The position numbers were made by a program, and so were the translations under genes. From positions 62,001 through 126,000 of the forward strand of contig JARHVA010003638.1 of NCBI GenBank assembly GCA_037957365.1: DNA of 64,000 nt, written 5' to 3'. The DNA is from Torreya grandis (Eukaryota > Streptophyta > Pinopsida > Cupressales > Taxaceae). Shown one piece after another: positions 1 to 9,549 of the stretch. The number at the start of each line of letters is the position of its first letter. Within the stretch, counting starts at the first letter, position 1. The notes below the pieces were generated by a model. It made no database searches. It was not told where the DNA came from and worked only from the letters and a program-made list of their open reading frames with translations.

Positions 1-1889
1 CCAGTTCAAGTAATGTCTCTTCATATGACCAAATTTACAACGAGCCCATCCATCCTTCTGTCCCTATCCGACCATACCCCAGCCATTGGGAGCTTCCTAA
101 ATTTACTCGCTTTTAGAGTAAGGAGGACCCGCAACAACATCTACAGGCATTCAGACATGCCTGTTACCTTATCGCCCATGACGATGCGTTACTTCTACGC
201 ACGTTTCCTATGTCTCTTTCTGGCCCTGCCCTTGACTGGTATAGCTCTCTTGCCAGACATTCTATCTTTTCATTCATTCAACTCGCCCAATTATTCATTG
301 ACCATTTTTCAATCAATATCACTAAACAAGTCTCGATCACAGACCTTTACTCAATTAGGCAATTTGACGACGAATCAATAGTCAATTTTGTCGCTCGTTG
401 GAGAGGTTTTATTAATCAGCTCTCCTTCTCCTTGCCTCAACCCGAGCTCATTGAGCTCTTTTCCTGAGCATGTGCCAGTCACATCTCGTCCACCTTGCGG
501 GTTTAAACATTCCACACTTTCGACGAGGCCTTCACCATGGCCCGAAAGCTTGAACTCTGCGCCATTGAAGAAGATAAGGTCAAATTACGTAACACTAACA
601 CAAGAACCAATGACCATTCTTCTTCCAGACCTTCTTCTACCCACTCTCAATCCAAAGGGTTGGCAAACACTGTCATCTTTAGACCATCATCTTCAACAAT
701 AACCAACTGACCATCATCTTCAACATTAGACTACATCAATAAACATTTTCAACGTCAATCCTTACAACGTCAATTCACTCCAATTGGGGAGTCATATGCC
801 TCTATCTTGGATTAACTCGTCAAATAGGGGGTCCTCAATCTCCCTTCAATCCGACCACATCAATTCGACCCCTCAACACCTATCCCTGCATGGTACAGGG
901 AGAACCACTTTTGTAACTATCACCGTGTCAAAGGCCATGACACGGATCACTGTCAAACTTTCAAAAACATCATACAGGACATGCTCGACAAGGGGGATCT
1001 TATTTTAGATAACCCAAACACACCGCCCAACCAAAACCTCGACATCTTCAAACAACCTTTTCCTAATCACTTGCCTACTCAAGACAATGTCCAAACCATA
1101 ATCAATGACCCTCAAGACCATGATATACACACGGTCGACACTATCTTTTCTCTTATCCCTAACCAACCTCTTTCACAGGTGGAAGACCCTTCTTCCCCTA
1201 TACCTCCTCCACATGGTGAAGAACTTTCTTCTCCTACTTGTCCTCCATCAATTTCTCCCATATTGGAGGACGCTTTGACCACATCAACACCAGCTGTCTC
1301 ACCTTCATCCTTCTTATCATCTATAGATGATCATACCTTTTTAACTCCTCAACCACACACAGAAGCCATGATTACTCTGACGCTCTTTCCTCTTAAAAAA
1401 CCCACACCTTCAATCTCTTCTCCATTGAGAGAAGAACCATCCACATCTAAGTCCAAATCCACGCAGGCGTCCATCATGCCCAAAGAGATTAAACCTCTTG
1501 GTGTTCGCCCCACATCTAACCTCACCTCATATAAAGGTGGCCCTTAACCCAAACCAAAGAAGGCTACTAAACCACACCGGAAGCCTCCTCCCCCACCTTC
1601 GTCATTACCTTCAATCTTGGGCCCACATCCGTCCACTTTACTCAGAGTGCTTCCCACTCCCATACTTCACAGAGGCAAGTCACCTCTATTACTCTCTCAA
1701 CCCATCAAATATATACCTCCTCCAAACCATCGATCAACGTCTCTTATGCCTCCCAAACCAAAATCACCAACCCTCACTGCAACAAAACACTCAGACCCAT
1801 TAGCAGGTTCTTATGCCTTGCTGTTACGGCAATTGTTGTAGTCCTCTCGTATCTATCTCTCGCCGCTTAGACCATATCAATCTCTCAAA

Positions 1890-2249
1890 CCAAAACCACC
1901 CTGGTTCGACGACACTCGCATTTGTGCGTATCATTGCACGCCTAGCAATGACACCGAACATTGTTGTGCCCTCAAGGTTGCCATTCGCCAATGTCTTGGA
2001 AACGACACCCTTCTTCTTGACCACATCATCAATAAACCTTCTATATCGCCCCACTCATCAACTCTCAGATCAAGACCATCTTGGTTCGACAACTCTAAAT
2101 TCTACCACTATCATCACACTCAGGGACATGACACTGAGCGTTGTTGCACTCTTAAAGCTGTCATTCATCACCAACGGAGAAAGGATTCCTTTCTCATCAA
2201 GGATCCTCTTGACCACCCCTCTGATAAATTATCAACACCGACCCATGCC
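1890..2249 (+). repeat. Tandem duplication of a 60-codon gag zinc module
   Basis: Two units of 180 bp lie head to tail in the gag frame. Each starts with P-P/S-W-F-D, then a CxYH...HDTE.CC.LK zinc-binding motif, then a hydrophilic stretch. Unit 1 has CAYHCTPSNDTEHC at 1923-1964 (the middle His has become Asn); unit 2 has YHYHHTQGHDTERC at 2103-2144 (the first Cys has become Tyr). Both resemble the upstream module CNYHRVKGHDTDHC at 912-953, which keeps all four ligands. The equal spacing from Trp codon to Trp codon (1902 and 2082) supports duplication of one module. Confidence 0.75.
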
Positions 2250-2329
2250 TCTCCAACCTCATCGCCTAAATCGGGATCTCCACGCCAGAGTATGGTCCCT
2301 CTACCGCCTTTAACCCCCTTATTCAAAAT

Positions 2330-2705
2330 CAACACTGTCAATCTGACCACTAAACCTCAACCAACCTTAACCAATCCGTCAAACATTCTCCCTAGCCGCT
2401 GGGGGAATTCAACCTTCATCCACGCCTCGACCAACCTTCCAACCCAATCTCGACCACATATCTATCACTCTTTCAACTTAACCTCAACCAGACTAGCAAC
2501 CAAACATTTAACCCAACCTCAACCAAACATTCGACCCAACCAAAGACCAAATACCAACCAATCAACCCTCGACCAACCATTGACCAACTATCAAATGATC
2601 AAATTGACCAACCTTTTTATCAAAATATTCAACCAGTCTCAACCAATCAACAATCATATCAACCAACTTCCCAATCAACACCTGACCAATCTGGAAAGAG
2701 GCAAA
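2330..2705 (+). repeat. Degenerate CAACCA/GACCAA-rich repeat coding for Asn/Gln/Pro-rich sequence
   Basis: Short CAACC, GACCAA and CAATC words recur throughout, giving a low-complexity Pro, Asn, Gln, Thr and Leu-rich peptide in the gag frame. There are no recognisable domains. It directly precedes the integrase tail and separates it from the last zinc module. Confidence 0.6.
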
Positions 2706-2708
2706 TAG

Positions 2709-2849
2709 GGCAAGTTTGCTCCTAATTGGCTCGGACCTTTTATTATCACGCACAAGTATGGATCAGGGACTTATCATCTGTCTTCTCTGGATGGACAACC
2801 AGAACCTGAGCCTCTTAATGCGTTGCATCTGCGATCGTTCTACTGCTAG
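2709..2849 (+). other. Integrase C-terminal tail of Ty3/Gypsy pol
   Basis: About 46 codons read GKFAPNWLGPFIITHKYGSG, then a Tyr-His-Leu stretch, LDGQPEPEPLNALHLRSFYC and a stop. This is the pattern that ends many plant Gypsy polyproteins (GKF.P.W.GP..V....G.Y.L...DG.....N...L..FY). It immediately follows a TAG at 2706-2708 that ends the preceding Asn/Gln-rich stretch, in the same frame. Only the end of pol survives, so the deletion removed protease through the integrase core. Confidence 0.8.
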
Positions 2850-3104
2850 TCGAGTACTCATCCACTTGACACTTAACTTGAGCTCGTCCCTTGAGAAATC
2901 CCCGTCCTCTCAATCCTAATTCCTTTCAACCCTATTCCTCTTAACAATTCCTATAACCCTTTTGTGCTGTATGGATGCTTTGTCCTAATAAAAGGGATCC
3001 CTTGACCTTCTATAATCTTGTCCATGACTCACATTTCTATAAAAACAAACCAAGATGTCACAATATCCATGGTCACTATATCACTATCAAAATCAAAAGG
3101 CAGA

Positions 3105-3340
3105 CTGCTCCCTCGAAGGACAGCTGTACTATCATTGCTGTAATTAATAGACTGCTCCCTTGAAGGACAGCTATTCAAAAGCCCTTATATTAAAAAAAAA
3201 TCTAGACCACTCCCTCGAAGGATGGTTATGAATAATCTGGAAATAAACAACACTATTTTAGAAGCTTCCCGCATTGATCAGCTTCACAACTGACCACCAA
3301 GAAACTGACATCTCCATGCAGGCTTCCCGCATTGATCAGT
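3105..3340 (+). repeat. Short interspersed direct repeats in the Gypsy 3' spacer
   Basis: Two motifs alternate. CTCCCTCGAAGGACAGCT or close variants occur near 3108, 3150 and 3209, and GGCTTCCCGCATTGATCAG occurs near 3262 and 3322. The first contains TTCGA/TCGAA dyad symmetry. No coding role is seen. Confidence 0.6.
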
Positions 3341-3399
3341 CTGCGTCCAAAAAAAAAAAATGAGTCATGGACTTGACTTATAGTTGTCTCAGGGTCTCC

Positions 3400-3412
3400 T
3401 ATAAAAAGGGGC
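3400..3412 (+). promoter_or_regulatory. TATA-like box in the Gypsy 3' spacer
   Basis: TATAAAAAGGGGC sits in a locally GC-richer setting upstream of a pyrimidine-rich stretch. It resembles a plant core promoter TATA box. No transcript evidence or clear downstream gene supports it, so the call rests on motif alone. Confidence 0.2.
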
Positions 3413-4744
3413 AAAGTTATCTCTGCTCTTAAAACGGGTTACCCTTTTTCCTCCTCCTATCACCTGCTCAAGGGACTTCGAGCTCACTTTAATGTCAAAG
3501 TGATTCGATTACCACTCTAACATAACTATGGTCAACGACGTCACGCATGAATGGGGCTCTTGGTTCTCATAACCCCTATCTATGCTATCTTTTTGGTCCT
3601 TGTCAATGAAAGAGCAATATGCTTTTCACTTCTTCTGCACTTTGGTCACGTTCACCTTCATCACTTGTCAATCGACTCGACTCAACTCTCTTTTCAGACC
3701 ACCCCCATAGCCTATTCACCCTAGTTTCTATGGACACCAATACACATGGAAACTATCGACCCGCCACAATTTATGTTCAGCATAAACCAATACTTGCTAA
3801 AGCATAAATAGACCTCAATTCATTTTTAGCATACATCCATCACGAATATGGAATATTGTTAGGGATGAAAGACCTCTCGACCAATGTTGCAGAATACACC
3901 ATCTGGAAAAGGCTGCAACATCTCTTCCCCTCATCATTTCATCATAACCAAGACCAATCTATCGACCATTTTGACCACCTATCTACTACTCAGACCCTTT
4001 GTCTGAACTACATTGGTCTGAGGCCCTATGACCAGGGCTATGTAGGCAGCACTCAGTTGACATGGGGTCTTCTAGGGTTAGCTCGGCCACATCCTTTCAT
4101 CCATTCCTCCCCTTGACCACCACCCATTGGAGATCATACCTATCTCCTCTGACCTCGACCACTTCCAAGACACTGTTGCCTTGGTTGTTTTTGCATGTAT
4201 GCTACCTCATGACTAGTTAGCCGATTTGTGCACAGACTTTTTTGGACCCTCACAAGTATAGGATCGCACGCTGGTTGATCCGCACTACTTGTGACTTTTT
4301 TGTGTTTCTAGGAGCACTTCCTGAGCCCGAGATACCTAGCATGCAACGACCCATTGGAGCTTCAGCTTCGATTGAATAACCTGATCAGTAGACGACTAAA
4401 TGCTAGGGCCTGGTTATTTCAATTTTGGCACTCCTCGACCCTTGACCTATGACACTTTGACCTAACCATCTCGTGCAGTGATATGCGCGCAATCATGCCT
4501 TTTGCAAGCATTCACCCTCACCCCTTTTTCATCCACTCTTTGTCAAATCAGCACCCGATTCCCGATTCCCTTCTCTCGACTCCTGCTTTGAGGGGGAATA
4601 CCTCATCCATAATCGGGGCAATCTGCTACTTGTTTTTGTCTTGCAGTTCATTCAAACAACCAACAAGACAAAATCAACCTTATCCCTCACCTGGGGCAAT
4701 CACTCCTATTTTTATCTTGCAGTTCATCCAGAACAACCAACAAG

Positions 4745-4759
4745 ACAAAAAGGGGCAAA
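4745..4759 (+). promoter_or_regulatory. Polypurine tract of the Gypsy element
   Basis: ACAAAAAGGGGCAAA lies immediately before the TGTAGACAC start of the 3' LTR. This is the usual primer position for plus-strand DNA synthesis in LTR retrotransposons. Confidence 0.75.
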
Positions 4760-4917
4760 TGTAGACACTAAAATCGTGTCGACTCCCCTGGTCATCCCCC
4801 GTTTTATTCTTCTTCACCTATTTAACCCTTGTCGACCACTTTTCCACTAGCCTTGACCCTGGCAGCATGTAAAAATGAGCACAGAGCTAAAGCTAGACTC
4901 TATCCCCATTGTGCATC

Positions 4918-5004
4918 TACCGACGATGGTCATTACTCGGTCGACGTCGCTGATGTCGGTCACTTATTAGCCGACATCGGCAATGCTGCCGGCGTCGGTC
5001 ACCT
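4918..5004 (+). repeat. CG-rich palindrome cluster 1 in the Gypsy LTR
   Basis: Several near-palindromes built on CCGACNNCGGC/GTCGGTCAC occur in 87 bp, for example CCGACATCGGC and GCCGGCGTCGGTCAC. They are the most CpG-dense part of the window and recur in the opposite sense at 5628-5725. Confidence 0.6.
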
Positions 5005-5120
5005 TACCATTACCCATTTTCAGTTATCATTTGGTTCCCAATCAGTTTCCCGATCGGTTATCAAACTGTCTCTCAAACCGTCCCTCGCCTTCATCAACGT
5101 CTGCCGATCAATCCCAAAGG

Positions 5121-5148
5121 CTAATCAATCAATCAATCAATCAATCGA
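5121..5148 (+). repeat. (AATC)n microsatellite
   Basis: About seven tandem copies of CTAATCAATC-type tetranucleotide, inside the Gypsy LTR. Confidence 0.85.
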
Positions 5149-5429
5149 TCCTGAACTCTGACATTCACAGACTCTGGCAATCAATCAGCTCTGATGATCA
5201 ACCAACTCCAGCATTCGACCAATCTGCATTCGCTTCGATCAACTTACAGCAACGCTTCAATGACTTCAATCATGGCTTTTATCGTGTCTTCTGATAGGTA
5301 AGTATTTCCTCTGTTTGTTTTTATTTCTTTCTGGTTATTATTTGTTTGTTATTTCTATTTCTATCACCCCAGATCTTCAGACCGTAGACCTGAACCCTGA
5401 GTCCCTTCTTTTCATCTCTACCCACTATC

Positions 5430-5610
5430 CAAATCTATAACTCTGTCCAGACTCGACCAAAACCCCCAAACCCTGTCCAGACTCGACTTTACCTTGATTA
5501 GACCTTGTTCAGACCCTGTCTAGACCCTATCCAGACCCTGTCCTGATCCTGTCAAGACCCTATCCCGACTCTACCAGACCTTCTGCAACTCGCCTAGACT
5601 CCTGTCCAGA
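5430..5610 (+). repeat. Degenerate 11-bp tandem repeat (CAGACCCTGTC)
   Basis: Variants of CCAGACCCTGT follow each other between CTGTCCAGACTCGACC and the CG-palindrome cluster, with the clearest run near 5500-5570. Non-coding, inside the LTR. Confidence 0.65.
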
Positions 5611-5627
5611 ACTTGCCCCGACCGACG

Positions 5628-5725
5628 CCGGTCACTACCCTGACCGACGCCGGCACTTTAATCGACGTCGACACCTTCCATAACCGACGTCGGCACTACA
5701 GAGACTGACATCGGCGACTGCACAG
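5628..5725 (+). repeat. CG-rich palindrome cluster 2 in the Gypsy LTR
   Basis: Five units of the type GACCGACGCCGGCACT or AACCGACGTCGGCACT are spaced about 18-25 bp apart. Each is centred on a self-complementary core such as CCGACGTCGG. It mirrors cluster 1 at 4918-5004. Confidence 0.65.
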
Positions 5726-6086
5726 AATAGTTTACTTCATTATCAGGTACGCATTTTATTTTCTGTCCTTTATTTCTGTCATTTTATCTTTCATTATATC
5801 TACTTTAGTCTAATATTCTGCTTTATTTATCAGTGGGTTGATATCCTTCTAGGAAGTCTTCATACTTTCGGGATCGGGCATTCGCCTGACAGCCCACCAT
5901 ATCTTTGACTAACATTTTTCCATGTTTCAGTCTCTTTCCTTCTCAGGTGTCATTCCTCCACAGCCAAAGAGGAGAATCTTCCAAACGTCTGATTTCGGTG
6001 CGCATGACTTTATCAGGTATCTTCTAGCCTTGACCATTTCTTTTAGTTTCTTATTTCTTATTTGAATGTAGAAAGCAATTTTGCAT

Positions 6087-6218
6087 AGAAATAATTTGGT
6101 CAAAATGTAAATCCAAATACACCTAAACAAGCTTATCCATGAAAGTAAGAAAACTCAAAGTGAGGGAAAAATTCCCATAATAAATAGATATGGGAAAAAA
6201 AAAACCCTACTCTAAAAC
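6087..6218 (-). repeat. Truncated 3' LTR of Copia 1
   Basis: This 130-bp stretch matches 11797-11920 (shared words include TTTGGTCAAAATG, CACCTAA, CCATGAAAGTA and CCCTACTCTAA). On the minus strand it is preceded by a G-rich run at 6220-6232 that suits a polypurine tract. The LTR's 3' two thirds are missing. Confidence 0.7.
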
Positions 6219-6419
6219 CCCACCCCCCCAATAAGCACAACTTAGGTGGGTAGTGTAAAAAAAATGGGTCCCAATAACTAGGATTGATCAAGTACCCAAT
6301 ATAAATAAATATCCCATAGAGTAGATAAAAGGAGAAAACCCATAAGAAAAAACCCACTACAAACAAAAGAGAGACATGAAAAAGTGAAGAGGCTAAAAGC
6401 AACCCGCGCAGATGATGTT

Positions 6420-7048
6420 ATTGTTGATGTAGATTGTACCCCAAGGAGAGCTCATAGATGAATGAACTTGCTCTCAATGAAAGGTTTGGTAAAGATATCT
6501 GTAAACTACTCTAAAGACTATAAAAATCTAGAGTCAATGACCTTACCATGAATAAGATCTAAATAAAATGCATGTGAATCTCAATGTGTTTGGTCTACTG
6601 GTGCTAAACTAGATTCTTGCATATCTGAATGGTACTCTAGTTATCATAATAGATGGTGGTGTGCTACCTAAAGGAATGTCAAACTTTGATAGAATCCCCT
6701 AAATCTAAATATCCTCAATATCTATGTTAATAGCTCCTTTGTACTCGACCTCTATGGATGATATAGCAATAACATTTTGCTTCTTTCTAGACCAACTAAT
6801 AGGATTAAAACCCAACAAAGAGTTATAACGTAAGGTGGACTTACAATGTTAAGTATCATCAGCCCAATCTAAATCTATAAAACTAACCAAGTCAACCATT
6901 ATTCTAAATCTATAATGAATCCCAAATCTATAAGATCTCTAAATTTAGTAGAGTATTTATTTGGCTAGTTTCTAGTGTAGCTCATGGGAATCCTACATGA
7001 ATTATGCAACAATGCCTACTGCATATGAAATATTAGGCCTGATATGAT
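6420..7048 (-). pseudogene. Copia 1 RNase H domain
   Basis: Minus-strand translation gives pieces of Copia RNase H: SFIDLDWADD, then SISWSRKK-type sequence, IAISSIEVEYKGA, then KHIEIHMHFI near 6567-6593 and DIFTKPFIESKF further on. In the family this domain degrades the RNA strand of the RNA:DNA hybrid. Stops and frame changes break it throughout. Confidence 0.75.
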
Positions 7049-7910
7049 TCAAATAAATGGGGCTACCAACAAGCTATCAATACCAAGGGGCATCAACCAA
7101 ACATGTAAAAATTTAACCTTGATTTTGACTCTTGATAGAGAGGGAGTCAAAAATGGCTTACAATTAGCCATGTGAAACTGAGTCAAAAGATTGAGAGTAT
7201 ACTTGGGCCATGTAAGTGAAATCCCTATATTAAAATATAAAATCTCAATGCCAAGGAGGAAATGTAGAATACCTAAGTTTGGCATGTCAAATCTATCCTG
7301 TAGAGTTGTCTTCACCACTAAAATAGATGATGAGGAAATTTTGATGATCAAAATATCATCAATATAAAGGACTAGTATTGGTAAAGAATCATCCTACCAT
7401 AAAAAAGTATAAATTATGATTTGAATGATACTTGGTGAAAATTGAAGTAAGGAGGAAGGAATCCATATTGATGTACCAAGCCCAAGGGCCTATTTGAGGC
7501 CATAGATGGATTTCCTAAGTCTACAAACTAAGGATGAATCATGAACAAACCTAGGTGGTTGCTCCATTTAGATCTCCTCTTCAAGGTCTCTATGAAAAAA
7601 ATCACTCTTCACATCCATCTGGTGCAAATTCCAACCATGTGCTATGGTTATAGCTAGTGTGATTCAAATTATAGTCATGTTTTTAATAGGTGCAAAGGTA
7701 TCTAAGTAGTCAATGTTGGCTACCTATGAAAAATCCTTGGTGATCAATCATGCCTTATACTTATCAAATTATCCATTTGTTACAAACTTAGTCTAATATA
7801 TCCACCTACATTGAACCATCTTCCTTCCTTTAGGAAGTGAAGTTAAATCCTAGGTGTTATTTTGTATCAAGGAAGAATATTATTCTTGCATAGTAATAAC
7901 ATACTCAAGT
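7049..7910 (-). pseudogene. Copia 1 reverse transcriptase domain (RVT_2)
   Basis: Recognisable blocks in minus-strand order are CKWIY.TKF, DYLDTFAPIKN, WNLHQMDVKSDF, VCRLRKSIYGLKQALG, LVLYIDDILI and LGILHFLLGIEI. The catalytic YIDD is intact at about 7352-7375. A 100-aa open stretch (7351-7049) covers the segment after the active site, including DRFDMPNLGILHFLLGIE and LTPS. Stops elsewhere rule out function. Confidence 0.85.
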
Positions 7911-8089
7911 ATGCCTGAAGCATCTTAGAATTCCTATGGATCTAAAACTAAATAAAATAAAGCATGTAGACCACTTTGATAATCTGCCTGAGTATGTCTA
8001 TCATATGTTCAATCCCCTAACCAAGTGCATACACTCTAAAGTGTTTCCTAGCCCAAAAGGGCCTAAATGTGGGTGATTCAAGTGTTGAA

Positions 8090-9000
8090 TTCTCATCCTT
8101 TCAAATATTAATAGATTTAGATGTAGAAGACTCCCCATTACTACCCTCACTATCATAACTAGAAGAATAATAAGAAGACCCTAACTTAGGAACTTGCTCT
8201 AGATGATTCGAGTTAGAAAAAGAATAATCAAGTCTAAGTGAATCCAATCAAAGAGAAGAAGTGTCAAGTGTTGAGTCTTTAGGACTCTCTTGAAAGTGAA
8301 AATTTATCTCTATGAACAACTCATGTGTGGTTAAATTTAAAAGGTGGTACCCCTTGAAACCATCTAGATAACCTAAAAATATGCAAGGCTTAGACTAAGG
8401 TTCCATAGCTTTGCATATCTTCTTTGATATATGTGCTATAGTTAGAGATCTAAAAACCCTAAGGTGTTCAACATCAGGTTTCCTTCCATGCCAAACTTCA
8501 AAGGGTGTTATGCCTTTCAAAGCTTTATGAGAAACCTTGTTCTAAATATAATAACCAAAACTAATGGCTTTAACCCAATACTGAGGTGCCAAGGACTTAG
8601 AGTGAATCATATAACTAGCCATCTCTTTTAAGGATCTATTCTTTCATTATGAAACTTTATTCTATAAAGGACTGTAATTAACTATCCACTACAAATCAAT
8701 CCCCTCTATGGTGTAAAATTGCTCAAAACTTTTGTTTACATATTCACCTCCATTTTCAATTCAAATAACCTTGATGGATTTCTTAGATTGTTTCTCAACA
8801 AGTGCCTTGAATTCTTGAAAATATTCAAACACTTTAGACTTTTTCTTAGTAAAGTATACCCATGTATATATTGATAAATCATCAATGAAAGTGAGAATGT
8901 ACTTATGCCTTGTAAAATATAAACTAGGAAAAGGCCTAGATACATCATTATGCACTAACTCCAATGATTATGAAGCCCTCTAAGATTTGATTTTGTCAAT
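8090..9000 (-). pseudogene. Copia 1 integrase core
   Basis: Open pieces read ELVHNDVSRPFPSLYF, TFIDDLSIYTWVYFTKKKS, ENGGEYVNKSFEQFY, MIHSKSLAPQYWVKA and EVWHGRKPDVEHLRVF, in the order of a Copia rve domain followed by its C-terminal region. The aspartate of the usual TDNGGEY motif has become part of IENGGEY. Role in the family: insertion of cDNA into the host chromosome. Confidence 0.8.
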
Positions 9001-9063
9001 TTTTTCTTCAGGATGCTTTCCAAGACAACAACCCTCACAAAGTCCCTTAGAGATTTGGACTCA

Positions 9064-9342
9064 AAAGAAAGCTTATGACCATGTCATTTTTGATAATTTA
9101 TTCAAGGTAGTAGCAGTAAGGTGGCCAAACTGCTCATAACATAATTTTCTAACTTCATTTGAATGAGTCAACAATGAATTTAGAGAAGAATCAAGTGAAA
9201 AATATGAGAAGGTGTATAATATGACTTGGTGATCTACTCTATTCACTACCACTATAGAATCACTATGAAATTCTTTGATCATAGCTAAATATAATAAAAA
9301 TTTAACCCTCATACCTTTGCTAATATGAGTTATTTGATACAT
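9064..9342 (-). pseudogene. Copia 1 GAG-pre-integrase domain
   Basis: An 89-aa open frame contains GMRVKFLLYLAMI, VDHQVILYTFSYF, then LCYEQFGHLTATTLNKLSKM. The last stretch corresponds to the LWH.RLGH.....L..L pattern that lies just before integrase in Copia polyproteins. Confidence 0.7.
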
Positions 9343-9509
9343 TAATAGGAGATTGGTTGAAAGGTAAGGGACACTTAGAACATTATTAAATGTTCCTCAT
9401 TCCATTTCAACAGACCCTCTCCCTATAAATGCTACATAGTATTATCACCCAAACTGATAGAAGACATATTACAAGGCTCTAAAGAAGAAAATTCAACTAG
9501 TGAAGAGCC

Positions 9510-9542
9510 CATGTGGTGAGAAGAACTTGAGTTAATAATCCA
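9510..9542 (-). pseudogene. Copia 1 aspartic protease motif, active site lost
   Basis: Minus-strand codons read WIINSSSSHHM where the family has WI.DSGAS.HM. The catalytic Asp is now Asn and the following Gly and Ala are both Ser, so the protease is dead. Neighbouring sequence (SISLGDNTM, GEGL) matches the rest of the retropepsin domain. Confidence 0.75.
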
Positions 9543-9549
9543 TGAAGAT

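Larger units (their letters stand above)
3..2849 (+). pseudogene. Gypsy gag fused in one frame to an integrase C-terminal tail
   Basis: One reading frame (codons starting at positions divisible by three) carries recognisable protein from the window edge to the stop at 2847-2849. It is interrupted by stops near 114, 465, 504, 708, 813, 822, 1545, 1839 and 2706 but shows no frameshift. Domains in order: gag N-part with WELPKFTRF and MSLSGPALDWYSSL (capsid-like Retrotrans_gag, about 90-470), a zinc module at 912-953, a long Pro/Ser/Thr-rich spacer, two more zinc modules at 1923-1964 and 2103-2144, an Asn/Gln/Pro-rich tract, then GKFAPNWLGPFIITHKYGSG, the conserved end of Gypsy integrase. Gag would form the particle and package RNA. 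No catalytic domain is left. The 5' end is outside the window. Identity of gag and tail is firm; whether the fusion was ever translated is inference. Confidence 0.82.
2850..4744 (+). other. 3' non-coding region of the Gypsy element
   Basis: About 1.9 kb between the end of the composite frame and the polypurine tract. It holds only short unrelated open frames, of which the longest (3856-4116, 86 aa) matches nothing I recognise. It contains short repeats (separate entry), an AATAAA at 2987 and a TATA-like box at 3400. A long 3' spacer before the LTR is common in large plant Gypsy lineages. Confidence 0.55.
1..6086 (+). mobile_element. Ty3/Gypsy LTR retrotransposon, 3' part, pol largely deleted
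   Basis: The left edge of the window cuts into a Ty3/Gypsy element. Visible in order are gag, a short integrase tail, a ~1.9-kb 3' non-coding region, a polypurine tract and a 3' LTR beginning TGTAGACACTAAAATCG at 4760. Protease, reverse transcriptase, RNase H and nearly all of integrase are missing between gag and the tail, so this copy is non-autonomous. The plus strand is strikingly C-rich and G-poor compared with the rest of the window, and CpG is better kept. The 5' LTR and gag start lie left of position 1. The right limit is where the truncated Copia LTR begins at about 6087; whether the Gypsy LTR ends before that cannot be seen. Confidence 0.8.
4760..6086 (+). repeat. 3' LTR of the Gypsy element (right end uncertain)
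   Basis: Starts TGTAGACACTAAAATCGTG right after the polypurine tract. The start resembles that of the LTRs at 51049 and 55327 (TGTAGACA). It holds two clusters of CG-rich palindromes, an (AATC)n run, an 11-bp tandem repeat and three splice-donor-like AGGTA sites followed by T-rich tracts (5295, 5744, 6015). There is no second copy in the window, so the 3' boundary is not fixed; 6086 is only where another repeat begins. Confidence 0.6.
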
